From Acidobacteriaceae bacterium (GTDB lineage Bacteria > Acidobacteriota > Terriglobia > Terriglobales > Acidobacteriaceae), in the NCBI GenBank assembly GCA_003165095.1, contig PLSH01000258.1, positions 8,910 through 14,244 of the forward strand: a stretch of DNA of 5,335 bases. Reading direction: 5' to 3'. Below the pieces are notes generated by a model. That model was not told the DNA's origin. It ran no database searches and worked only from the letters and a program-made list of their open reading frames with translations. Every line of letters starts with the position of its first letter. The stretch's first letter is position 1. Shown piece by piece: positions 1-5,335 of this stretch. Position numbers and translations under genes: made by a program.

Positions 1-1128
1 ACGCAGGAGTCCAGCGTCATCGTCACCGGCAAGGTCAGAGCCGACCAGCGCGCCCCCGGCGGCTTCGAACTCGACGTCGAAGACATCCAGGTGATTCAGC
101 GCGTCCCCGAATCCGACCCCTACCCCATCACCCTCAAGGAGCATGGCGTCGATTTCCTCATGGAGCACCGCCATCTCTGGGTCCGCAGCCCGCGCCAGTC
201 CGCCATCCTCCGCATCCGTGCTGAAATCATGCGCGCCGCCGCGGAGTATTTCGATAGCAACGGCTTCATCCGCACTGACCCGCCCATCCTCACCCCGGCC
301 GCCTGTGAAGGCACCTCCACCCTCTTTCCCGTCGACTACTTCGGCGACCCGGCCTACCTTACGCAAAGCGGTCAGCTCTACATCGAGGCCACGGCGCTGG
401 CGCTGGGCAAGGTCTACAGCTTCGGCCCCACTTTCCGCGCCGAAAAATCCAAGACCCGCCGCCATCTCACCGAGTTCTGGATGATCGAGCCCGAAGTCGC
501 CTTCATGGACCTCGACGGCTTGCTCGAACTGGCTGAAAACTTCCTTTCTCATATCGTCCAAAGCGTTCTCAAGAATCGCGCTTCCGAGCTCGTAGTGATC
601 GGCCGTGATCCCGCCAAACTCCAGGCCATCGCGCCCCCCTTTCCGCGCCTGCGCTACGACGATGCCGTCGAACTGCTCAACGCCGCCCACAAGACCGGCC
701 AGCTCGAACAGCCTTTTGAATACGGAAACGACTTCGGCTCTCCAGATGAAACCTGGCTCAGCTCGCAGTTCGACCGTCCCGTCATGGTTCACCGCTATCC
801 CGCCGACGTAAAAGCCTTCTATATGGAGCCGGACCCGCAGGATGCCCGCTACGCCCTTTGCGTGGACGTCCTTGCCCCCGAAGGCTACGGCGAAATCATC
901 GGAGGCTCCCAGCGCGTCTCCAGTTTCGAGCTTCTCAACGCCCGCATCGAGCACCACAATCTGCCCAAAGAGGCCTTCCAGTGGTACCTCGACCTGCGCC
1001 GTTACGGCAGCGTCCCCCACTCCGGCTTCGGCATGGGCATTGAGCGCGCGGTCGCATGGATCTGCGGCCTGGACCACGTGCGAGAGACCATCCCCTTTGC
1101 CCGCACCCTCCATCGCATCTACCCCTGA
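1..1128 (+). CDS. asnS: Asparaginyl-tRNA synthetase, 3' part (5' end outside window)
   Basis: This class II aminoacyl-tRNA synthetase charges tRNA-Asn with asparagine in the cytoplasm. The frame is open from base 1 to the TGA at 1126-1128, giving 375 residues. AsnRS proteins are usually about 430-460 residues, so roughly 60-80 N-terminal residues, including the start of the anticodon-binding OB fold, are missing. The end of the OB fold ([10 protein letters not shown]...[10 protein letters not shown]) is still visible. The linker motif EHRHLWVRS follows. Class II motif 2 lies at 421-495 ([10 protein letters not shown] then [13 protein letters not shown]), and GGSQR lies near base 901. Motif 3 ([10 protein letters not shown]) is at 1024-1053, with its ATP-binding arginine. 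The [17 protein letters not shown] form of motif 2 and the GGSQR segment fit AsnRS better than bacterial AspRS. The gene is intact as far as seen. The next gene, purA, starts 177 bases downstream. Confidence 0.95.
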   Translation, partial: TQESSVIVTGKVRADQRAPGGFELDVEDIQVIQRVPESDPYPITLKEHGVDFLMEHRHLWVRSPRQSAILRIRAEIMRAAAEYFDSNGFIRTDPPILTPAACEGTSTLFPVDYFGDPAYLTQSGQLYIEATALALGKVYSFGPTFRAEKSKTRRHLTEFWMIEPEVAFMDLDGLLELAENFLSHIVQSVLKNRASELVVIGRDPAKLQAIAPPFPRLRYDDAVELLNAAHKTGQLEQPFEYGNDFGSPDETWLSSQFDRPVMVHRYPADVKAFYMEPDPQDARYALCVDVLAPEGYGEIIGGSQRVSSFELLNARIEHHNLPKEAFQWYLDLRRYGSVPHSGFGMGIERAVAWICGLDHVRETIPFARTLHRIYP

Positions 1129-1130
1129 GC

Positions 1131-1156
1131 GCGCCGCCGGATTCTTCTTGCGGCGC
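1131..1156 (+). other. GC hairpin just after the asnS stop
   Basis: A perfect 7-bp inverted repeat (GCGCCGC at 1131-1137, GCGGCGC at 1150-1156) with a 12-base pyrimidine-rich loop begins two bases after the asnS stop. It is placed like a transcription terminator or 3'-end stabiliser. No T-run follows the stem, so it does not meet the usual intrinsic-terminator pattern. The rest of the asnS-purA gap (1157-1305) holds a TATCAT hexamer at 1183-1188 that could be a -10 for purA, but I see no convincing -35. Confidence 0.35.
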
Positions 1157-1305
1157 ACGCCGCCCGCGAGCCAGGCAGGGTTTATCATCGAAGAGGCCTC
1201 GGGGATCAGGCCGCGGGCCGCCGTGCCCGCATCCTATCGATTGCCCATGCGCAGCCAGTCGTCCCAACCTGCCTGTGCCGGGCCGTTTTGCGGAAATGGA
1301 ACGAC

Positions 1306-2640
<1,335 letters not shown>

Positions 2641-2692
2641 ACTTGAGAAGCACCCCAGGGACCGGCCGCTGAGGCCGAAAGGAACCGCCTTT

Positions 2693-2980
2693 ATGGTCAG
2701 TTTTATTGTCTGGTTCAAGTTCGTCACGGAAGACCGGGCAGAAATCGCGGAAATCCTGCGCCTTCTGGCTGATGCTTCCCGCCAGGAACCAGGCTGCGTC
2801 AACTTCATTCCGCACCAGCTCAAGGAAGATCCCGACACCGTGGTGATCTACGAACAGTACCTCGACGATCAGGCCCTGGCCGCGCACCGCGAATCGGTGC
2901 ATTTCAAGAAATATGCGGTCGGCGGCATTTACCAGAAAATGCGCGAGCGCAACCTCCAACCCCTCGCTGCTCTCGTTTAA
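2693..2980 (+). CDS. ABM-domain protein, putative quinol monooxygenase (YgiN-like)
   Basis: This 95-residue protein matches the pattern of the antibiotic biosynthesis monooxygenase (ABM, dimeric alpha/beta ferredoxin-like) fold. It has an opening strand (VSFIVWFKF), then a helix (DRAEIAEILRLLADASRQEPG). The signature CVNFIPHQLKEDPDTVVIYEQYLDDQALAAH, with hallmark E-x-G-C and Y-E-x-Y positions, is followed by SVHFKKY. Family members include YgiN-type quinol monooxygenases, haem-degrading relatives and many with no known substrate, so the reaction here cannot be named. The ATG at 2693 is supported by an AAAGGA ribosome site at 2678-2683 with nine bases of spacing. The same frame stays open upstream over purA, but that is a shadow. 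The gene begins 52 bases after purA, so it may share its transcript. The protein is probably cytoplasmic, as no signal peptide is visible. Confidence 0.85.
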   Translation: MVSFIVWFKFVTEDRAEIAEILRLLADASRQEPGCVNFIPHQLKEDPDTVVIYEQYLDDQALAAHRESVHFKKYAVGGIYQKMRERNLQPLAALV

Positions 2981-2989
2981 TTCCTTCAC

Positions 2990-3010
2990 GACGTCCAATA
3001 AGGGGACGTT
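2990..3010 (+). other. Small hairpin after the ABM gene
   Basis: GACGTCC (2990-2996) can pair with GGACGTT (3004-3010), giving six Watson-Crick pairs plus a G-T wobble closed by a 7-base loop. It lies ten bases after the ABM stop codon. A C-rich tract rather than a T-run follows, so it is only a weak terminator candidate. Confidence 0.3.
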
Positions 3011-3048
3011 CTCACCCCCCGTTGCAAGCCGGTTCCTGAACGGGAAAA

Positions 3049-3114
3049 TTGACCGCATGTTCATGCGCTGTGAGCTGAACTGCATTGACCGGTATGCCGG
3101 TCCGGGACTACCAT
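3049..3114 (+). promoter_or_regulatory. Possible promoter/operator region of the DUF4440 gene
   Basis: Two copies of ATTGACCG occur 36 bases apart (TTGACC at 3049-3054 and 3085-3090), and each overlaps a short palindrome. These are CGCATG-TT-CATGCG at 3054-3067 and GACCGG-TATG-CCGGTC at 3087-3102. The second TTGACC is five of six to the sigma-70 -35 consensus. TACCAT at 3109-3114, four of six to a -10, sits 18 bases downstream. Transcription from there would start almost at the ATG at 3125, which agrees with the lack of a ribosome site. The -10 match is weak. The palindromes could be protein-binding sites or chance in GC-rich DNA. Confidence 0.3.
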
Positions 3115-3124
3115 CCGTTACGCC

Positions 3125-3643
3125 ATGACGGGTTCAACAAACCAATCCTCGAATCTGATTCGCCGGCTGCCGGCAGCCCGGATGTTGGGGCCGGCGCTGC
3201 TGCTGGCAGTGTGCGCGGTTCCCCTTTTCGCCGGATTGCAGAGGGCGCAAAAGCACGAGCGCCGCCACGAGATCGACCACCTTGAAGAGGTCTGGCGCGA
3301 TGCCGTCCTCAAGGAAAACTCTGCGGCCATGAGCTCCCTGCTCGCCGACGACTATATGGCCATTACCCCCAACGGCACGCTGCAAACCAAGGATGACGCC
3401 CTCGCCAGTCTCCATGCCGGCCGCGTTCACCTCACCGGCCTCACCATCTCCGACCGAAAAGTCCGTTTCTACGGAACCACCGCGCTGGTCACCTCCACGA
3501 CCCAAGTCCAGGGAACGGGGCCCGATGGCGACATCTCCGGCTGCTACCGCTACACCCGCGTCTATGTGCAGGACCCCCAGGGCGTGTGGAAGATCGTCAG
3601 CTTTGAGGCCAACCGGATCGTCGCCCCCCGCGACCGCAAATAA
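3125..3643 (+). CDS. Exported DUF4440 / NTF2-like (SnoaL-fold) protein
   Basis: This is a 172-residue protein with an N-terminal export segment. Basic residues (RRLPAAR, about 13-19) are followed by a hydrophobic core (MLGPALLLAVCAVPLFAG, 20-37), with a likely signal-peptidase site near residue 37. The rest (about 50-165) reads as a DUF4440 domain of the NTF2-like cone fold. It has HLEEVWRDAVLKENSAAMSS, then LLADDYMAITPNG, then strands ending YRYTRVYV and GVWKIVSFEANRI. Known members of this fold include ketosteroid isomerases and many binding or scaffold proteins; most DUF4440 members have no assigned reaction, and none is offered here. No clear ribosome site precedes the ATG at 3125. An in-frame ATG at 3182 (residue 20) would still leave a hydrophobic segment but lose the basic leader, so the upstream start is preferred. 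The next feature is the RAYT unit, 24 bases after the stop. Confidence 0.85.
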   Translation: MTGSTNQSSNLIRRLPAARMLGPALLLAVCAVPLFAGLQRAQKHERRHEIDHLEEVWRDAVLKENSAAMSSLLADDYMAITPNGTLQTKDDALASLHAGRVHLTGLTISDRKVRFYGTTALVTSTTQVQGTGPDGDISGCYRYTRVYVQDPQGVWKIVSFEANRIVAPRDRK

Positions 3644-3667
3644 GTTCCCTGGATCTCCAGACCATGC

Positions 3668-3706
3668 TGAGGGTGCCTCCGGTCCCTGGCTTTTGGGGAC
3701 CGGGGA
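3668..3706 (+). repeat. Left terminal palindrome of the RAYT unit
   Basis: This 39-bp sequence is an inverted copy of 4329-4367 with three mismatches. It contains its own hairpin: CCGGTCCC (3679-3686) pairs with GGGACCGG (3696-3703) around a 9-base loop. A leading TGAGGGTGCC lies outside the stem. A single T at 3678 weakens a stem that is two pairs longer in the right copy. Confidence 0.85.
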
Positions 3707-4115
3707 GGGAAGCACCACGCCGCCCAAACTTTTCGGTTGGAGAATTCTCGCAGTGTATGAAAGGCCAGCGCATCCGTTATCAGCAAACGGGGGAGTTTCA
3801 CTCGCCTCACCTTCAGCAGTTTCCGGCGTCAGCCATACCTATCGACGGCGAGCGGCGATGGAGCTTTTTGAAGATGCGTTGGAGCGCGCTCGGCTGCGTT
3901 ATCTCTTTGCAGTCGCTGGTTACGTGGTCATGCCGGAGCACGTGCATCTGTTGGTCAATGAGCCAGGGCGCGGGCTCTTATTTAGAACCGTTCAGGCCTT
4001 CAAGCTGTCGGTTTCGATGCGCAGCCGCGAAAGACCATTTTGGCAGGCGCATTATTACGATTTCAACGTCTCATCGCATCAGAAGTTCGTGGAGAAGTTG
4101 CGATCCATTCATCGC

Positions 4116-4164
4116 AATCCGGGGTCCCCAGCACACGAACTTTGTGCGCTGGGGTGGAATCCGG
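4116..4164 (+). repeat. REP-like palindrome inserted in the transposase relic, with 7-bp direct repeat
   Basis: AATCCGG occurs at 4116-4122 and again at 4158-4164, a period of 42 bases (14 codons). Between the copies lies a palindrome: CCCCAGC (4126-4132) pairs with GCTGGGG (4148-4154). One A-C mismatch follows, then three more pairs (4134-4136 with 4144-4146). Removing one 42-base period restores the expected RAYT motif IHRNPVKGGL. The duplicated repeat gives the protein a second Asn-Pro (NPGSPAHELCALGWNP). This palindrome differs from the terminal palindromes of the unit, so it belongs to another repeat family. Confidence 0.8.
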
Positions 4165-4328
4165 TCAAGGGCGGCCTCGCTACCAAGCCCGAGGGGGGGC
4201 TCTGGTCAAGCTATCGCCATTATCAAACGGGAATGCACGGAAACGTAGAAATCGAATCGGAATGGACGGCCTGCGAGAGAGGCTGGCAACTGCCTGCGTG
4301 GATGCGCAACAGACAGCTCGATTCCCCT

Positions 4329-4367
4329 TCCCCGGTCCCCAAAGGCGAGGGACCGGGGGCACCCTCA
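4329..4367 (-). repeat. Right terminal palindrome of the RAYT unit
   Basis: This is the inverted partner of 3668-3706. Its internal hairpin is stronger: CCCCGGTCCC (4330-4339) pairs perfectly over ten bases with GGGACCGGGG (4349-4358) around a 9-base loop. The transposase frame reads through it to the TGA at 4371-4373. The stem could also act as a barrier to transcription or exonucleases, which is inference only. Confidence 0.85.
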
Positions 4368-4501
4368 ACTTGATAATGCGCGGTATGAGACCAGGGCCAC
4401 CCGCCGACAAACCGGGCACAGTTCGTGTCTATGTCGCTTCGCATTGTGCCGAGACCAACAGATGGTAGACTTCGACCTGTCGTTGCAAGGGATCCAGCAT
4501 T

Positions 4502-4807
4502 ATGCGTAGGGTGACAAAACTGCTGCTTAAATGGCTTTTCGTTGCTTCATTTCATGTTGGATACTTGCTCGTTTTGTACGGAGCAAAGGCACTTCGGTTC
4601 GTACCTGCTCCCTATCTTTTCAAGATATTCGTCTGGCTCGAATTGCCCTCAATCATCGCTTTTTCTCTCTACTATCATTTCCTTCTTCGATCGGACTTGC
4701 TGTCTGAATCCGGGCGTCACGCGACGGCCGCATCGTATTCAATCCTTGCCAGCCTGTTGTCACTTTATTGCGGCGTTTTTTTGTGTCTGAACACTTTTGG
4801 TGAATGA
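4502..4807 (+). CDS. Small three-helix membrane protein, function unknown
   Basis: I do not recognise this 101-residue protein. It has three hydrophobic stretches likely to span the membrane: about residues 7-27 (LLLKWLFVASFHVGYLLVLYG), 38-62 (around YLFKIFVWLELPSIIAFSLYYHFLL) and 76-98 (around SILASLLSLYCGVFLCLNTF). The basic N-terminus (MRRVTK) suggests the N-terminal end stays inside. The start is supported by AAGGGA at 4487-4492 with nine bases of spacing. A possible weak promoter (TTGTGC at 4444-4449, TAGACT at 4466-4471) lies just upstream. Base composition is about 46% GC by hand count, well below purA, where sampled lines exceed 70%. This fits recent acquisition or a weakly expressed accessory gene, although membrane proteins are always somewhat T-rich. 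It lies between two repeat elements, with no functional partner nearby. Confidence 0.65.
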   Translation: MRRVTKLLLKWLFVASFHVGYLLVLYGAKALRFVPAPYLFKIFVWLELPSIIAFSLYYHFLLRSDLLSESGRHATAASYSILASLLSLYCGVFLCLNTFGE

Positions 4808-4853
4808 CTTTTCCCACAAAGGATACGTCGGCAACGCACGCAACCCGTCAGAC

Positions 4854-4880
4854 CCAATCCACTAGACCAATCCACTAGAC
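4854..4880 (+). repeat. Tandem 13-mer CCAATCCACTAGA, two copies
   Basis: CCAATCCACTAGA occurs at 4854-4866 and again at 4867-4879 with no gap. A third copy of the core (GACCAATCCACTA, 13 bases identical to 4865-4877) is at 5103-5115, directly in front of mutM. The four-hairpin element lies between copies two and three. Confidence 0.85.
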
Positions 4881-4910
4881 CTCATTTCTCACAAGGCGCG
4901 TCAACGAATT

Positions 4911-4960
4911 TGTAGCGCCGGCCTCCTGGCCGGCTGTAGCGTGGGTCTCCCGACCCACGC
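4911..4960 (+). repeat. Left double-hairpin arm
   Basis: Outer stem: GCCGGCC (4917-4923), loop TCCT, GGCCGGC (4928-4934). Inner stem: GCGTGGGTC (4939-4947), loop TCCC, GACCCACGC (4952-4960). Both stems are perfect and are separated only by TGTA. Confidence 0.85.
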
Positions 4961-5019
4961 AGGACGCCGTTTGCTCCGTCACGGTGTGTGCAAACTATTT
5001 AGATGAACGAGTCTTTGCT

Positions 5020-5069
5020 CTGGCGGCGAGGGCGCCGCCAGTACAGCCGACCAGGAGGTCGGCGCTACA
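5020..5069 (-). repeat. Right double-hairpin arm
   Basis: On the + strand, the inner stem is CTGGCGGCG (5020-5028), loop AGGG, CGCCGCCAG (5033-5041). The outer stem is GCCGACC (5046-5052), loop AGGA, GGTCGGC (5057-5063). The arm has the same length and spacing as the left arm but the opposite orientation. Confidence 0.85.
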
Positions 5070-5113
5070 GAGCGTCGATCTGGCCGCGAGAAATGCAGGC
5101 CCGACCAATCCAC

Positions 5114-5119
5114 TAAAAT
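5114..5119 (+). promoter_or_regulatory. Candidate -10 of mutM, implying a leaderless transcript
   Basis: TAAAAT matches the sigma-70 -10 consensus at five of six positions and ends six bases before the mutM ATG at 5126. Transcription would start at or next to the A of the ATG. No ribosome site is visible before the ATG, which agrees with a leaderless message. No good -35 is seen at the expected distance (around 5091-5096). The hexamer overlaps the end of the third 13-mer core. Confidence 0.4.
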
Positions 5120-5125
5120 AGACCC

Positions 5126-5335
5126 ATGCCGGAGCTTCCCGAAGTGGAAACGATTGCCCGTGGCGTTCATGAGCGGTTGCGCGGAGACCGCATCGTGCAG
5201 GCCTGGTTCGGCTCTCATCCCGAACCCTTCAAGACTCCCGCGGCGCGCCAGTCCAAAAGCCTCGCGGGACGCGGCTTCCTCGCCGTCCACCGCACCGGAA
5301 AACACATCGTCTGCGAACTCGGTCCATCGGCCCCC
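5126..5335 (+). CDS. mutM: Formamidopyrimidine-DNA glycosylase, N-terminal part (3' end outside window)
   Basis: MutM (Fpg) removes 8-oxoguanine and formamidopyrimidines from DNA and nicks the resulting abasic site, starting base-excision repair. The 70 residues seen open with MPELPEVETIARG, the diagnostic Fpg/Nei N-terminus. Pro2, exposed after Met removal, is the catalytic nucleophile and Glu3 is the partner acid. The Lys in RTGKHIV (residue 59) matches the conserved catalytic lysine of Fpg near position 57. MPELPEVET favours Fpg over Nei (endonuclease VIII), but the C-terminal zinc finger is outside the window. The ATG is fixed by the motif. No Shine-Dalgarno sequence precedes it. Confidence 0.93.
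   Translation, partial: MPELPEVETIARGVHERLRGDRIVQAWFGSHPEPFKTPAARQSKSLAGRGFLAVHRTGKHIVCELGPSAP

Larger units (their letters stand above)
3668..4367 (+). mobile_element. REP/RAYT unit (decayed): transposase relic between inverted palindromes
   Basis: A 700-bp unit is bounded by two 39-bp inverted repeats with 36 of 39 bases identical (3668-3706 and 4329-4367). It contains a single Y1-type HUH transposase relic. This is the layout of REP-associated tyrosine transposase (RAYT) units, in which the enzyme acts on flanking imperfect palindromes. The unit sits between the DUF4440 stop (3643) and the small membrane gene (4502), so it interrupts neither. I find no target-site duplication at its ends, which fits single-strand Y1-type mobility. 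The gene inside looks dead, so any present-day movement of these palindromes would need an enzyme from elsewhere. Confidence 0.8.
3757..4373 (+). pseudogene. REP-associated tyrosine transposase (RAYT, Y1/HUH family), frameshifted relic
   Basis: The reading needs three frames. Bases 3757-3801 encode MKGQRIRYQQTGEFH, a typical RAYT start. Bases 3806-3853, shifted by one, encode LTFSSFRRQPYLSTAS. Bases 3858-4373, shifted again, encode MELFEDALERARLRYLF and the rest. Each junction has four bases where the family pattern expects a multiple of three. The third piece holds the metal-binding HUH motif as HVH (3939-3947) inside VVMPEHVHLLV, then PFWQAHYYDFNV and WSSYRHY. The catalytic tyrosine expected before IHRNP is serine (TCC at 4104-4106). 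The NPVK motif is split by an in-frame 42-base palindrome insertion. The last residues (about DSPSPVPKGEGPGAPST) are encoded by the right terminal palindrome. A longer continuous frame from about 3393 exists only as an accidental extension across the DUF4440 gene. The enzyme is almost certainly inactive. Confidence 0.85.
4911..5069. mobile_element. Symmetrical four-hairpin element (MITE- or REP-like), 159 bp
   Basis: Two 50-base arms face each other (4911-4960 and 5020-5069) around a 59-base centre. Read inward, each arm is TGTAGC, a 7-bp stem with a 4-base loop, TGTA, then a 9-bp stem with a 4-base loop. The outer 28 bases of the arms are inverted copies with 26 of 28 identical. The inner 9-bp stems have the same size but different sequence. 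The centre holds a further 6-bp inverted pair (GTTTGC 4969-4974, GCAAAC 4990-4995). No transposase is present, so it would be non-autonomous. Its size and inverted ends fit a MITE or a paired REP (BIME-like) unit. Copies elsewhere in the genome would settle this and cannot be seen here. Confidence 0.7.
4808..5125. other. Gene-free stretch between the membrane gene and mutM
   Basis: These 318 bases contain no convincing coding frame on either strand. They hold, in order, about 45 bases with nothing recognisable, the tandem 13-mers (4854-4880), about 30 unremarkable bases, the four-hairpin element (4911-5069), a 33-base spacer, and the third 13-mer core with a -10-like hexamer that abuts the mutM start. 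Confidence 0.7.

Noticed and set aside
91..1128. GTG at 91 as the start of the synthetase
   Set aside because: The frame is open from base 1, and the preceding 30 codons read as the end of the OB fold, so the gene starts outside the window.
1288..1305. TTG at 1288 as the purA start
   Set aside because: It adds six residues not expected in PurA. The ATG at 1306 places the conserved N-terminal strand correctly.
3134..3727. 197-codon minus-strand frame opposite the DUF4440 gene
   Set aside because: The plus strand has a clear signal peptide and DUF4440 pattern. The minus frame is a shadow.
3393..4373. Intact 326-residue fusion of an unknown domain with the transposase
   Set aside because: The first part overlaps DUF4440 out of frame and is low-complexity Pro/Ser/Arg. 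The real transposase N-terminus is found in other frames from 3757.
4415..4450. GGCACA / TGTGCC inverted pair
   Set aside because: It is a six-base stem with a 24-base loop, easily a chance match, and has no other support.
4854..5115. CRISPR-like array
   Set aside because: There are only three short 13-mers, two without spacers and one 225 bases away, and no cas genes.
4979..5305. 108-codon minus-strand frame over mutM and the hairpin element
   Set aside because: It covers a recognisable mutM N-terminus and a palindromic repeat, and has no motif of its own.

Overview
The window looks like chromosomal DNA of a GC-rich bacterium. It carries five recognisable protein genes, all on the + strand, plus one unrecognised small membrane-protein gene, and the gaps between them have been colonised by palindromic repeat elements. 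The most likely source is Acidobacteriota (Terriglobia-like). That is an inference from protein style, high GC with C/G-ending codons, and the kind of REP-associated transposase and palindromes seen here; nothing in the window proves it.

Layout: (1) 1-1128, the 3' part of asnS (asparaginyl-tRNA synthetase), cut by the window edge. (2) 1306-2640, a complete purA (adenylosuccinate synthetase). (3) 2693-2980, a 95-residue antibiotic-biosynthesis-monooxygenase (ABM) fold protein. (4) 3125-3643, an exported DUF4440/NTF2-like protein. (5) 3668-4367, a decayed REP/RAYT unit: two 39-bp inverted terminal palindromes bracketing a Y1-family (HUH) transposase relic. (6) 4502-4807, a small AT-richer three-helix membrane protein of unknown function. 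(7) 4808-5125, a gene-free stretch with tandem 13-mers and a symmetrical four-hairpin element. (8) 5126-5335, the 5' end of mutM/fpg, cut by the window edge.

The housekeeping genes share no pathway beyond basic cell maintenance (translation, purine synthesis, base-excision repair). asnS-purA-ABM could be read in one direction but are separated by 177 and 52 bases, so co-transcription is possible and unproven.

The most interesting material is the repeat biology. The RAYT relic has two apparent frameshifts, a serine where the catalytic tyrosine is expected, and a second, unrelated REP-like palindrome inserted exactly in frame (42 bases) with a 7-bp direct repeat. Its last codons are read through its own terminal palindrome. 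Upstream of mutM lies a 159-bp element with two 50-base double-hairpin arms in inverted orientation. The outer hairpins of the two arms differ only by one compensatory base-pair change, which argues that the folded structure has been maintained. I see no CRISPR array, tRNA, rRNA, riboswitch, or defence or biosynthetic system.
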